From Sphaerisporangium sp. TRM90804 (lineage in GTDB: Bacteria > Actinomycetota > Actinomycetes > Streptosporangiales > Streptosporangiaceae): a stretch of DNA of 64,000 nt. Location of the stretch: contig NZ_JARWAC010000033.1 of assembly GCF_029846175.1 (NCBI RefSeq), positions 28,521-92,520 of the forward strand, written 5' to 3'. The position numbers were made by a program, and so were the translations under genes. Below the pieces are notes generated by a model. It was not told where the DNA came from and searched no databases. It saw only the letters and a program-made list of their open reading frames with translations. Positions 8,428-15,137 of this stretch are shown here, in pieces. Within the stretch, counting starts at the first letter, position 1. Each line of letters starts with the position of its first letter.

Positions 8428-9279
8428 TCAGATGCGGCCGGAGTCGCGGAGCTGGGCGTACACCTTCTTCGGCAGGCCGTTGGCGGCCATGGTGACCACG
8501 CCGAGGGTCTCGGTGTCGGTGCGGATCTCGGCGGAGAACGAGTACTTGCGCCCGCCGCGCGGCCGGTACCCGCTCCACAGGTGGATCGGCCGCCCAGGCG
8601 GCACCGGGGCGCGCATGTCCACGTCGATCGTGGTGAGCAGCAGCAGCCCGTCGAAGGGGAGTCCTTCGAAGACGTGCATGGAGGAGGTGGCGAACTGCCG
8701 GCACATCTCCAGCAGGAGTGTGTCGGGGTGCACGGCCAGGTCGTCGTCGTTCGTCGGCGGCAGCACCTCGGCCCGGTAGCCGGGCGGGTCCACGTGGAAG
8801 GCGCCGATCAGCACGGCCTCCCGGTCGCGCTTGTGCACCAGGGCCGGGTCGATCGGACGGCCGCCGCCCGGCGGGGAGCAGCCGTGCTCGCCGTCGGTGG
8901 CGGGCGTGAGCGAGAGGGTGCCGGCGCAGGGGGTGGCGTCACCCTGCCGCACCACGACCTCGCAGTGCTGGACGCCGCCGTGGACGGGGGCGGGCGCGAG
9001 GATCTCCACGTCGACGGGCTGGTCCTTCTCGCACATCTTGGTCATGCGCAGGCGCGCCGAGGAGAGCCGGAAGCCCGGTGGCGACCCGTGACCGGCTACG
9101 GCCACGTGCTCGGCGGCCCGCAGGAGCCCTTCGAACAGGAGCATTCCCGGGATGTGGTCGAGGGTGTGGTCGAAGAAGAACGTGTTGCGCTCGTCGACGC
9201 GCAGGCGGCCCGCCCAGGCGCCCGACGGCTGGGGGTCGAGCGTGGTCAGGACGTTCTCGCGCGTCAGTATCGGCGCCAT
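8428..9279 (-). CDS. AfsA-like hotdog protein (A-factor/butyrolactone biosynthesis type)
   Basis: 283 residues with two AfsA-type hotdog repeats. The first has FFFDHTLDHIPGMLLFEGLL (residues about 34-53), close to the conserved DHPLDHVPGML block of AfsA/ScbA. The second (about 185-280) contains LLLEMCRQF and a PKKVYAQLR end. AfsA enzymes condense a beta-ketoacyl-ACP with dihydroxyacetone phosphate to start gamma-butyrolactone signal synthesis; other members act in unrelated lipid or antibiotic pathways. It is the first gene of a five-gene minus-strand set, with a 205-nt gap to the methyltransferase gene containing GC-rich dyads (for example 8274-8285). No TetR-type butyrolactone receptor is present in the window. 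Start ATG at 9279. Confidence 0.85.
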   Translation of the reverse strand: MAPILTRENVLTTLDPQPSGAWAGRLRVDERNTFFFDHTLDHIPGMLLFEGLLRAAEHVAVAGHGSPPGFRLSSARLRMTKMCEKDQPVDVEILAPAPVHGGVQHCEVVVRQGDATPCAGTLSLTPATDGEHGCSPPGGGRPIDPALVHKRDREAVLIGAFHVDPPGYRAEVLPPTNDDDLAVHPDTLLLEMCRQFATSSMHVFEGLPFDGLLLLTTIDVDMRAPVPPGRPIHLWSGYRPRGGRKYSFSAEIRTDTETLGVVTMAANGLPKKVYAQLRDSGRI

Positions 9280-9416
9280 GGCCCTAACACTCCGCGCCGC
9301 GTGTCGCGCGACTCACCGTCTCGCCGGGTGAATCGGCGCCGTCGTACCGTCTCGTTGCCATGGGGGGTCCTCGCAAACCGTAGGAGTTACCTGTTTCCGT
9401 GGCAGAAGCCGTCGGA

Positions 9417-9432
9417 ATTGATATCCATCAAT
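9417..9432. promoter_or_regulatory. Inverted repeat ATTGAT-N4-ATCAAT, candidate operator for the AfsA-like gene
   Basis: A perfect 6-4-6 dyad in the A+T-rich part of the region, about 140 bases upstream of the AfsA-like start. It does not match the usual butyrolactone-receptor (ARE) consensus with its ACCGG/CGGTT arms. Role as an operator is inferred from position only. Confidence 0.4.
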
Positions 9433-9492
9433 CGGTTTTACGGTGCTATTTCAGTATGGCAGCGGGTGATGACGGTTAACTGACATGGATCT

Positions 9493-9514
9493 GACGGCCG
9501 CCGCGGCGGCCGTC
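9493..9514. terminator. 22-bp perfect GC palindrome downstream of the FMN reductase gene
   Basis: GACGGCCGCCG followed by its exact reverse complement, about 110 bases beyond the stop of the minus-strand FMN-reductase gene. A second dyad, GCCCGG-GCA-CCGGGC, lies at 9587-9601, nearer the stop. Either or both could end transcription. Confidence 0.35.
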
Positions 9515-9625
9515 GGCCCGGTGCCCGAGAAGGCCCGCTGGGTACAGCGGCGATCGGGCCGGACGGCTGGGTGCAGCGGTCGGCCGGCCCGGGCACCGGG
9601 CACGTTCTACGGGGGCTGTTCCCGG

Positions 9626-10186
9626 TCAGGCGGCGCGCAGGGTGGCGAGCGCGGTGCTCCAGGACAGGACCTGGTCGAGCACGGTGCCGACGATCTCGGC
9701 CTGGTGCGGGCCCGGGGTGAACTCGCTGTAGTTCTTGAAGTCGGTGTGCAGCGACAGCGCGACCTGGGCGCGGACGTCGGCGACCTGCAGCTCGCCCATC
9801 ACCAGGCGGAGGTGCTCGACGGCGCGGGTGCCGCCGGCGCTGCCGTAGCTGACGAAACCGGCCGCCTTGTTGTTCCACTCGGCGTAGAGGAAGTCGATGG
9901 CGTTCTTCAGTGCACCGGAGGTGGAGTGGTTGTACTCCGGAGTCACGAACACGAAGCCGTCGAACGAGCGGATCTTCTCGGCCCATGCCAGCGTGTGCGC
10001 GTGGGCGTACTGGCCCAGGCTCGGGGGGATCGCCTCGTCCAGGTGGGGCAGGTTGTAGTCGGCGATGTCGACCAGCTCGTACTCGGCGTCGCCGCGCTGC
10101 TTGGCGATGTCGAGGACCCAGTTGGCGACGGCCTCGCCGTTACGGCCCGGGCGGGTGCTGCCGAGGATGATGGCGATCTTGGCCAT
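9626..10186 (-). CDS. NADPH-dependent FMN reductase / NAD(P)H quinone reductase family
   Basis: 186-residue flavodoxin-like protein of the FMN_red family. The FMN phosphate loop is GSTRPGRNGEAVANW near the N-terminus, and TPEYNHSTSGALKNAIDFL (about residues 80-98) carries the family's PEYNxS flavin-ring contact. The family reduces FMN, quinones, azo compounds or chromate with NAD(P)H. ATG at 10186 has GGAG upstream in the leader. The gene is monocistronic, and its leader region contains a strong inverted repeat (10312-10340), so it is probably induced by a repressor ligand such as a quinone or redox-active compound. Confidence 0.88.
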   Translation of the reverse strand: MAKIAIILGSTRPGRNGEAVANWVLDIAKQRGDAEYELVDIADYNLPHLDEAIPPSLGQYAHAHTLAWAEKIRSFDGFVFVTPEYNHSTSGALKNAIDFLYAEWNNKAAGFVSYGSAGGTRAVEHLRLVMGELQVADVRAQVALSLHTDFKNYSEFTPGPHQAEIVGTVLDQVLSWSTALATLRAA

Positions 10187-10511
10187 GGGGTGACTCCTTG
10201 TCGTGCGGGGTTCGGCGCCGGCACACCGGCCGGCCTGGTCGGGCCACAGCCGGTGGGCATCCGTCCGCTCCGGCGCGGCTTCCGGCGCCGGGCGGCCAAA
10301 TGGTTGGCGGTGCAACAACTTACGCGTGGAATGTTGTTGCGTCAAATATTCTGCCACCGAGAACCCCACGGACGTGGTGACTATTCCCGCCCCGCCCACC
10401 TGCCCCCACCTGGGCCGTTGCCGCTCGGTGCCCCATGCGCCCCCGCTCGGCCGCGAGAGCGCGCAGCGGGGCGAGCTCCCCGCGCCCTCCGGGCGGCGGC
10501 GCCGCGCGGCG
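10187..10511. other. Regulatory region upstream of the FMN reductase gene
   Basis: 325 bases with no supported gene. An A+T-richer island at 10300-10375 contains the dyad described separately. The remainder, towards the end of the DUF1772 gene, is GC-rich and featureless apart from short dyads. Confidence 0.6.
10312..10340. promoter_or_regulatory. Inverted repeat GCAACAAC-N13-GTTGTTGC, candidate operator
   Basis: A perfect 8-bp dyad with a 13-nt spacer, about 125 bases upstream of the FMN reductase start and inside the only A+T-rich patch of the region. Arm length and spacing fit a dimeric winged-helix or TetR-type repressor. No regulator gene is adjacent on the same side; HxlR and AraC genes lie 1-3 kb away. 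Confidence 0.5.
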
Positions 10512-10994
10512 TCAGGCGAGGCCCTGGCCGTACAGGACGAGGGACCAGGTGACGCAGGCGCTGGCGGCGATCACCACGAGGGAGCGGACGTCGTTCCAGC
10601 GGACCCACTTCCGCTCGAAGTCGCGGCGGGTGGCGGCGTCGTCTCCGGGCTGGGCGGCGTCCAGGCGGTTGTTCAGGGGGACGTTCACCGCGAAGGTGAT
10701 GATCAACACGGCCACGTACAGGACGAGGGCGGCGCCCGCCCACAGCAGGACGCCGGGGGCTCCCAGGTGGAGCAGCACGGCGAGGGCCGTCCACACCAGG
10801 GCTCCGGCGAAGACGGCGGCGAAGCGGCCGTTGAGCATCGCCCTGTTGATGTTGCTCATCGCGGCGACGAAGGCGCGGTCGTCGGTGCGGCGCAGGCCCG
10901 GCATGACGGCGTAGGAGAAGGTGGTGAACAACCCGGCCGACAGGCCCATGGTGATCACGGCCAGGACGAGGGAGACGCCTCTCAGCAGGTCCAT
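10512..10994 (-). CDS. DUF1772 (anthrone oxygenase-like) membrane protein
   Basis: 160 residues with four predicted transmembrane helices (about 5-27, 57-79, 84-106, 138-156). The loop after helix 1 holds FSYAVMPGLRR and the third segment ends in NVPLNNRL, both typical of DUF1772 and its anthrone-oxygenase relatives. Function of bacterial members is mostly unknown; some oxidise aromatic polyketides. ATG at 10994 has GGAAAGG just upstream. It is divergent from an AraC-family gene whose start lies 158 nt away, so that regulator may control it. Confidence 0.75.
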   Translation of the reverse strand: MDLLRGVSLVLAVITMGLSAGLFTTFSYAVMPGLRRTDDRAFVAAMSNINRAMLNGRFAAVFAGALVWTALAVLLHLGAPGVLLWAGAALVLYVAVLIITFAVNVPLNNRLDAAQPGDDAATRRDFERKWVRWNDVRSLVVIAASACVTWSLVLYGQGLA

Positions 10995-11152
10995 CAGGGT
11001 CGCCTTTCCGGTGGCGGGGGTGGTCGGGTCGTCGCTTCCGTCCAGTGAACCGCCGCGGGCCGGCACCCGCCATGGCCGAGAAGCGCGCGGGCATGCGCCG
11101 GCGTCCACCAGAGGCCCCACGGGCGCGGGGGGCGGGGCTTAGGGTGTTGGGC

Positions 11153-12097
11153 GTGGACGCATTGGCGGGCCTGCTCGACGGTCCGAGGGCTCGGGGCGCG
11201 TTCCTGATGCGCTCGATTCTCACCCCGCCGTGGTCGCTGCGCATTCAGGACGAGGCGCCGCTCACCGTGGTCGCCATGCTGCGCGGGGACGCCTGGGTGA
11301 TACCCGACGGCCGCGAGCCGGCGCGGCTGCGCGTGGGGGACGTCGCGGTGGTCACCGACCCCAACCCGTACACCGTCGCCGACGATCCGGGCACGCCGCC
11401 GCAGGTGATCATCCACCCCGGGGGGCGGTGCGCGTCCCCGGAGGGGGAGTCGCTGAAGCAGTCGATGAGCCTGGGAGTGCGCACCTGGGGTGACAGCCTC
11501 GACGGGCCGGTGATCGTGCTCACCGGCACCTACCAGATGCGCGGCGAGGTGAGCAGGCGGTTGCTCGCGGCGCTGCCGCCGCTGCTGACGCTCCCGGACG
11601 GCGCCCTGGACTCCCCGCTCGTCACGCTGCTCGCGCAGGAGATCGTCAAGGACGACCCCGGCCAGGAGGCCGTGCTCGACCGGCTGCTCGACCTGCTGCT
11701 CATCGCCGTGCTGCGCGTCTGGTTCTCCCGGCCCGAGGCCCGGGCGCCCACCTGGTACCGCGCCTACGGCGACCCGGTGGTGGGCAAGGCCCTGCGGTTG
11801 ATCCACAACAACCCGGCCCACCCCTGGACGGTGGCCGAGCTGGCCGCCGGCACCGGCGTCTCCCGCGCCGCCCTGGCGCGCCGCTTCACCGAGCTGGTCG
11901 GCGAGCCGCCCATGGCGTACCTCACCGGCTGGCGGCTGGCCCTGGCCGCCGACCTGCTCCGCGAGACCGACGCCACCGTCGGCGCCGTGGCGCACCAGGC
12001 CGGTTACGGCAGCTCGTTCGCCCTCAGCACCGCCTTCAAGCGGGTCTACGGCGTCAGCCCCCAGGAACACCGGACCGGCCGCGCCCCGGCCCGCTGA
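11153..12097 (+). CDS. AraC-family transcriptional regulator with cupin-type sensor domain
   Basis: 314 residues. The N-terminal half is a cupin-like ligand domain (APLTVVAMLRGDAWV, RLRVGDVAVV, a conserved DPxPYxVAD segment) as in the AraC 'cupin_6' group. The C-terminal 100 residues hold two helix-turn-helix motifs: WTVAELAAGTGVSRAALARR and the VGAVAHQAGYGSSFALSTAF pair ending FKRVYGVSPQEHR. A longer in-frame start exists at 11045, but GTG 11153 matches the usual N-terminus and leaves room for a promoter shared with the divergent DUF1772 gene. Such regulators often control an adjacent oxidoreductase or membrane oxygenase gene. Confidence 0.85.
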   Translation: MDALAGLLDGPRARGAFLMRSILTPPWSLRIQDEAPLTVVAMLRGDAWVIPDGREPARLRVGDVAVVTDPNPYTVADDPGTPPQVIIHPGGRCASPEGESLKQSMSLGVRTWGDSLDGPVIVLTGTYQMRGEVSRRLLAALPPLLTLPDGALDSPLVTLLAQEIVKDDPGQEAVLDRLLDLLLIAVLRVWFSRPEARAPTWYRAYGDPVVGKALRLIHNNPAHPWTVAELAAGTGVSRAALARRFTELVGEPPMAYLTGWRLALAADLLRETDATVGAVAHQAGYGSSFALSTAFKRVYGVSPQEHRTGRAPAR

Positions 12098-12152
12098 CAC
12101 CGACCGGCGCGGACGCGGTCTCGGCGGCGTCTGGCGTTCGAGGGCGGCCGGT

Positions 12153-12746
12153 TCAGGAAGGCGAGTCACCCCGGGCTTCGCCGATGGGGCCGTACCTCAT
12201 CAGGACGACTCCCGACGCGAACGGCTCGGCCGAGAGCAGGCCCAGCCGGACGGGCCGGCGGTCCCCGGTGAACAGGGCCTTGCCCTGGCGGAGGAACACC
12301 GGATGCACCAGGAGGTGGAGCTCGTCGACGAGGTCGAGGTCGACCAGGGACCGGACCACTCCGAGGCTGCCGTAGACCAGGACGTCCCCGCCGGGCCCCT
12401 GCTTCAGGTCGTTGATCTCGTCCCGGTCGACGCGTGCCAGACGCCGCGTGTTCGGCCATGGCGCGGTGTCCCCGGAGGCGGAGACGACGATCTTCTCCAT
12501 GACGTCGACCCGGTGAGCGTAACCGCGTACCACCTCTGGTTCGTCCGGGTTCCGGGCGGTCTTCGGCCAGTAGCCGGCGAAGTCGGCGTGGGTGATGCGA
12601 CCCAGCAGCAGGCTGCCGGCGCTTTCCACCAGTTCCCGTTCGTAGCGCTGCAGCCGGTCGTCGGCCAGCAGCCAGTCCATCTCGTCCCCCGGGCCGGCGA
12701 CGAACCCGTCGAGGGTGATCCACATCGAGACGACGATCTTCCGCAT
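12153..12746 (-). CDS. Dihydrofolate reductase family protein (RibD C-terminal domain)
   Basis: 197 residues. MRKIVVSMWITLDGFVAGP is the standard N-terminal strand and loop of the RibD_C/DHFR-like reductase family. LLGRITHADFAGYW and GGDVLVYGSLGVVRSLVD carry the NADPH-binding features. The family includes riboflavin-pathway reductases, but free-standing short members such as this are uncharacterised NADPH oxidoreductases. ATG 12746 has GGAG in its leader. It follows the PPOX-like gene by 37 nt on the same strand, probably one transcript from the promoter shared with the divergent HxlR gene. Confidence 0.85.
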   Translation of the reverse strand: MRKIVVSMWITLDGFVAGPGDEMDWLLADDRLQRYERELVESAGSLLLGRITHADFAGYWPKTARNPDEPEVVRGYAHRVDVMEKIVVSASGDTAPWPNTRRLARVDRDEINDLKQGPGGDVLVYGSLGVVRSLVDLDLVDELHLLVHPVFLRQGKALFTGDRRPVRLGLLSAEPFASGVVLMRYGPIGEARGDSPS

Positions 12747-12783
12747 GGCAGGCTCCTTCGGTCCAGTGGCTCTACAGGTGGTG

Positions 12784-13305
12784 CTACCGGCCGCCGCCGA
12801 GGGCCGCCAGGACCGGTTGGGGGGTCCGGCTCGGGAAACGCCGCTGGAAGTCCAGCACGCCGACCCAGGCGGGGCGCAGGCCGATGCGGACCATTCGCAG
12901 GCCGGGGCGGTCGATGGCCTCCAGGTAGGCGGTCGCGGCCCGCTCGCCCATGCCCCGGCGCTGCATGGCCGCGTATTCGGGCAGGACGCCGTCCGCCTCG
13001 GCGAGCGTGACCCTGCCGCGCAGCATGAGCACCTGGGGCGGCCCGTCGGCGGTGTCGATGGTGACCGCGACGTCGGGGCGGGCGCGCAGGTCGCGGATCT
13101 TGTACGTGCCGGCGAACGCGCCGACGACCAGTTCGTCGCCGGTCCACAGGAAGTCGACCGGGATCAGCCGCGGCGTGCCGTCCTTGCCGGTGTAGGCCAG
13201 CCGCGCCACCAGCGGCGCGGCGAGCAGGCGCCGGGCCACGGGGGTGTCCAGCAGTCTCACGTCGCCCTGCGGCGGGCTCTCCGGTTCACCGTTCGAGAGG
13301 CTCAT
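12784..13305 (-). CDS. Pyridoxamine 5'-phosphate oxidase-fold (PPOX class) flavin/F420-binding protein
   Basis: 173 residues forming a split-barrel fold: RLAYTGKDGTPRLIPVDFLW (about 36-55), TYKIRDLRARPDVAVTID and a C-terminal RIGLRPAWVGVLDFQRRF. The length and conserved arginines are those of the small PPOX family proteins of actinobacteria, many of which bind F420 or FMN. ATG 13305 is 78 nt from the divergent HxlR start. HxlR repressors typically control neighbouring oxidoreductases, so this gene and the following DHFR-like gene are the likely regulon. Confidence 0.8.
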   Translation of the reverse strand: MSLSNGEPESPPQGDVRLLDTPVARRLLAAPLVARLAYTGKDGTPRLIPVDFLWTGDELVVGAFAGTYKIRDLRARPDVAVTIDTADGPPQVLMLRGRVTLAEADGVLPEYAAMQRRGMGERAATAYLEAIDRPGLRMVRIGLRPAWVGVLDFQRRFPSRTPQPVLAALGGGR

Positions 13306-13327
13306 GGCCCAGAACCTAGAGGATCAA

Positions 13328-13360
13328 ACTCCTAGAAAACAAGTGGCACTCCTAAACAAG
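13328..13360. promoter_or_regulatory. Direct repeat in the HxlR/PPOX intergenic region
   Basis: ACTCCTAGAAAACAAG (13328-13343) and ACTCCTAAACAAG (13348-13360) form a tandem pair with a 20-bp period, differing by a 3-nt deletion. The first copy also pairs with an upstream AGGA to form a partial dyad. It sits midway in the only A+T-rich 78-bp gap between the divergent genes, so it is a good candidate for the HxlR operator. Confidence 0.5.
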
Positions 13361-13383
13361 GATCGAATTGGTAACCTGAGTCC

Positions 13384-14058
13384 ATGAGCGACAGGCGAAG
13401 CTATGGGGACGCGTGCGGCGTGGCCCGTGGGCTGGACATCGTCGGCGAGCGGTGGGCGTTGCTGGTGGTGCGCGACCTGCTGCTCGGCCCCAAGCGTTTC
13501 AACGACCTGCTGGGCGGCCTGCGCGGCGTGAGCCCGAACGTGCTGAGCCAGCGGTTGCGCGACCTGGTCGAGCACGGCGTCGTCCGCCGCCGCGACCTGG
13601 GCGCCCCGGCGCGGGTCCACCTCTACGAGCTGACCGAATGGGGCCGCGAGCTGGAGCCGTTGCTGCTCCGGTTCGGGCGCTGGGGAAGCCGGGCCCCGAT
13701 GCCGCCCGACGCCGAGATCGGCATCGACTCGCTGCTCCTGAGCGTCAAGACGGCATTCGACCCCGCGCGGTCCGGCGAGCCGCCCGCCGCGTACGAGCTC
13801 CGCGTCGACGCCGACACCTACCTCGTGGAGGTCACCGGCGGCTCGGTCCAGATCAGCCGCGGGACGGCCGCGGCGCGCCCCTGCGCCACGCTCACCACCG
13901 ACCTGGGCACCCTGCGCGCCGTGTGCGGCAACCTGGTCAGCGTGGCGGACGCCACCCGGGACGGCCTTCTGCGCCTCGACGGCGGCGAAGAAGCGACACG
14001 CCGCCTCACCGAGCTTCTCCTGGCCCCGTTCTCGCCTCCGCCGCGAGAAGGGCCCTGA
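13384..14058 (+). CDS. HxlR-family winged-helix transcriptional regulator
   Basis: 224 residues. The N-terminal 100 residues are an HxlR winged helix: CGVARGLDIVGERWALLVVR, GPKRFNDLLGGLRGVSPNVL and LSQRLRDLVEHGVVRRRDL. The remaining 120 residues resemble an SCP2-like sterol-carrier fold seen in longer actinobacterial HxlR proteins and may bind a hydrophobic effector. The family usually senses quinones, aldehydes or electrophiles. ATG 13384 lies 78 nt from the divergent PPOX gene, with direct repeats between them. Confidence 0.87.
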   Translation: MSDRRSYGDACGVARGLDIVGERWALLVVRDLLLGPKRFNDLLGGLRGVSPNVLSQRLRDLVEHGVVRRRDLGAPARVHLYELTEWGRELEPLLLRFGRWGSRAPMPPDAEIGIDSLLLSVKTAFDPARSGEPPAAYELRVDADTYLVEVTGGSVQISRGTAAARPCATLTTDLGTLRAVCGNLVSVADATRDGLLRLDGGEEATRRLTELLLAPFSPPPREGP

Positions 14059-14067
14059 GCCCCGTTC

Positions 14068-14083
14068 GAGCACGTTGGAGGAT
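14068..14083 (+). repeat. 16-bp direct repeat, copy 1
   Basis: GAGCACGTTGGAGGAT occurs here, just after the HxlR stop, and again at 15016-15031. The two copies flank the methyltransferase gene at 14177-14920, and the sequence after each remains loosely similar for about 20 bases. Confidence 0.6.
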
Positions 14084-14176
14084 CCCGGGGCGTGGGTCCG
14101 CCCGCCGGCACCGGCGTCTGCCGCGCCGCCTTGGCGCGCCCGCCGTCCGCGCCCCCGCCCGCTGACCGTTGTGCGG

Positions 14177-14920
14177 CTAAGAGCCGTCGCCGTACGGTTT
14201 CTGCCAGACCGAGATGTGCGTCGTGCTCTCGTGGGTGAACGGCCGGCGGTGCCAGTCGGCCCAGCGCTCACGCAAGGTCATTCCGGCGAGCCTGGCCATG
14301 AGGTCCAGCTCCGACGGCCATACGTAGCGGTGCGGGGACGTGCGGGTCTCCAGGCGACCGTCCACCACCCAGTAGTGGTGGGAGTACGCGATCTGCGACG
14401 CGACGTCGTACTCCTCGAAACCGAGGTGCGCCGGGGTCACGGTGAACGGGTGGATGGTCTGGCCTGGCGGCAGCCGCCGAAGCTCCGGGACGTACACCTC
14501 GATGACGAAGCTGCCGCCGGGCTCGAGATGCGCCGCCACGTTGCGGAAGCACGCGACCTGCTCGTCCTGCGTGGTCAGGTTCGTGATCGTGTTGCGTACC
14601 AGGTAGGCGAGGCCGAAGGTGCCGCCCGGCCCGGTGTCCGCGAAGTCGCCGATGGTCACGCCGATCTCCTCGGCTCCCGGCTTCGTCCTGAGCTGGGCCA
14701 CCATGGCCGGCGACAGCTCGATGCCGTGCAGGCGGACGCCTCGCCGGCTGAGCGGCAGGGCGATGCGGCCGGTGCCGATGCCGAGTTCCAGAGCGGCGCC
14801 GGATCCGGCCAGTTCGGCGAGGAAGCCGACGGCGGGGTCGACGACGGCGGGGTCGAACAGTTCGGGCCACTTGGCCTCGTACGTCGCCGCGATCCATTCG
14901 TCGAAGTAGTTCTCCACCAC
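14177..14920 (-). CDS. SAM-dependent methyltransferase (class I)
   Basis: 247 residues. ALELGIGTGRIALPLSRRG (about 62-80) is motif I, and HGIELSPAMVAQLR supplies the acidic ribose contact of motif II. GGTFGLAYLVRNTITNL, with FRNVAAHLEPGGSFVIEVYV, gives motifs post-II and III. Small-molecule methyltransferases of this type cannot be assigned a substrate from sequence. Two adjacent GTG codons (14920, 14917) precede ENYFDEWIAATYE, the normal family N-terminus; an ATG at 14980 is possible but adds a non-conserved leader. It lies alone between two 16-bp repeat copies. Confidence 0.82.
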   Translation of the reverse strand: MVENYFDEWIAATYEAKWPELFDPAVVDPAVGFLAELAGSGAALELGIGTGRIALPLSRRGVRLHGIELSPAMVAQLRTKPGAEEIGVTIGDFADTGPGGTFGLAYLVRNTITNLTTQDEQVACFRNVAAHLEPGGSFVIEVYVPELRRLPPGQTIHPFTVTPAHLGFEEYDVASQIAYSHHYWVVDGRLETRTSPHRYVWPSELDLMARLAGMTLRERWADWHRRPFTHESTTHISVWQKPYGDGS

Positions 14921-14956
14921 AGACCCACTGTGTCCACAGCCCGTGCGCGGCCGCCA

Positions 14957-14988
14957 CTCATTAACTCCCCGGCTCATCAACTCCCCGG
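14957..14988 (+). repeat. Two tandem 16-bp units
   Basis: CTCATTAACTCCCCGG (14957-14972) is followed directly by CTCATCAACTCCCCGG (14973-14988), one mismatch. They lie in the leader region of the methyltransferase gene and could be binding sites or a slippage product. Confidence 0.6.
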
Positions 14989-15015
14989 CCGCCGGCGCGG
15001 TCGTCGCGAGCGGTG

Positions 15016-15031
15016 GAGCACGTTGGAGGAT
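15016..15031 (+). repeat. 16-bp direct repeat, copy 2
   Basis: Exact second copy of GAGCACGTTGGAGGAT, about 105 bases upstream of the multicopper oxidase start; copy 1 is at 14068-14083. Confidence 0.6.
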
Positions 15032-15137
15032 GCCAGGGCGGGGGGCGCGGTGGGAGTTTTGTGGTGGCGGATCCGACGCCGGTGTCGTGGTGCGGCGGGG
15101 GAGGCACGCGCCCGGCCGTTCACCCGATAGGGGTCAC

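Larger units (their letters stand above)
9280..9625. other. Intergenic region upstream of the AfsA-like gene
   Basis: 346 bases without a convincing gene. The part at 9370-9480 is clearly A+T-richer than the surroundings, as expected of a promoter, and holds an inverted repeat at 9417-9432. The part near 9493-9601 holds GC-rich palindromes probably terminating the FMN-reductase gene that ends at 9626. A plus-strand open frame across the region lacks actinobacterial protein character. Confidence 0.6.

Noticed and set aside
9361..9480. Butyrolactone-receptor (ARE) box upstream of the AfsA-like gene
   Set aside because: AAACCG and CGGTTT-like pieces are present but not arranged as a dyad of the known consensus.
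8041..9483. 480-codon plus-strand open frame opposite the AfsA-like gene
   Set aside because: Composition is Gly/Arg/Gln-rich shadow sequence and the opposite strand carries clear AfsA motifs.
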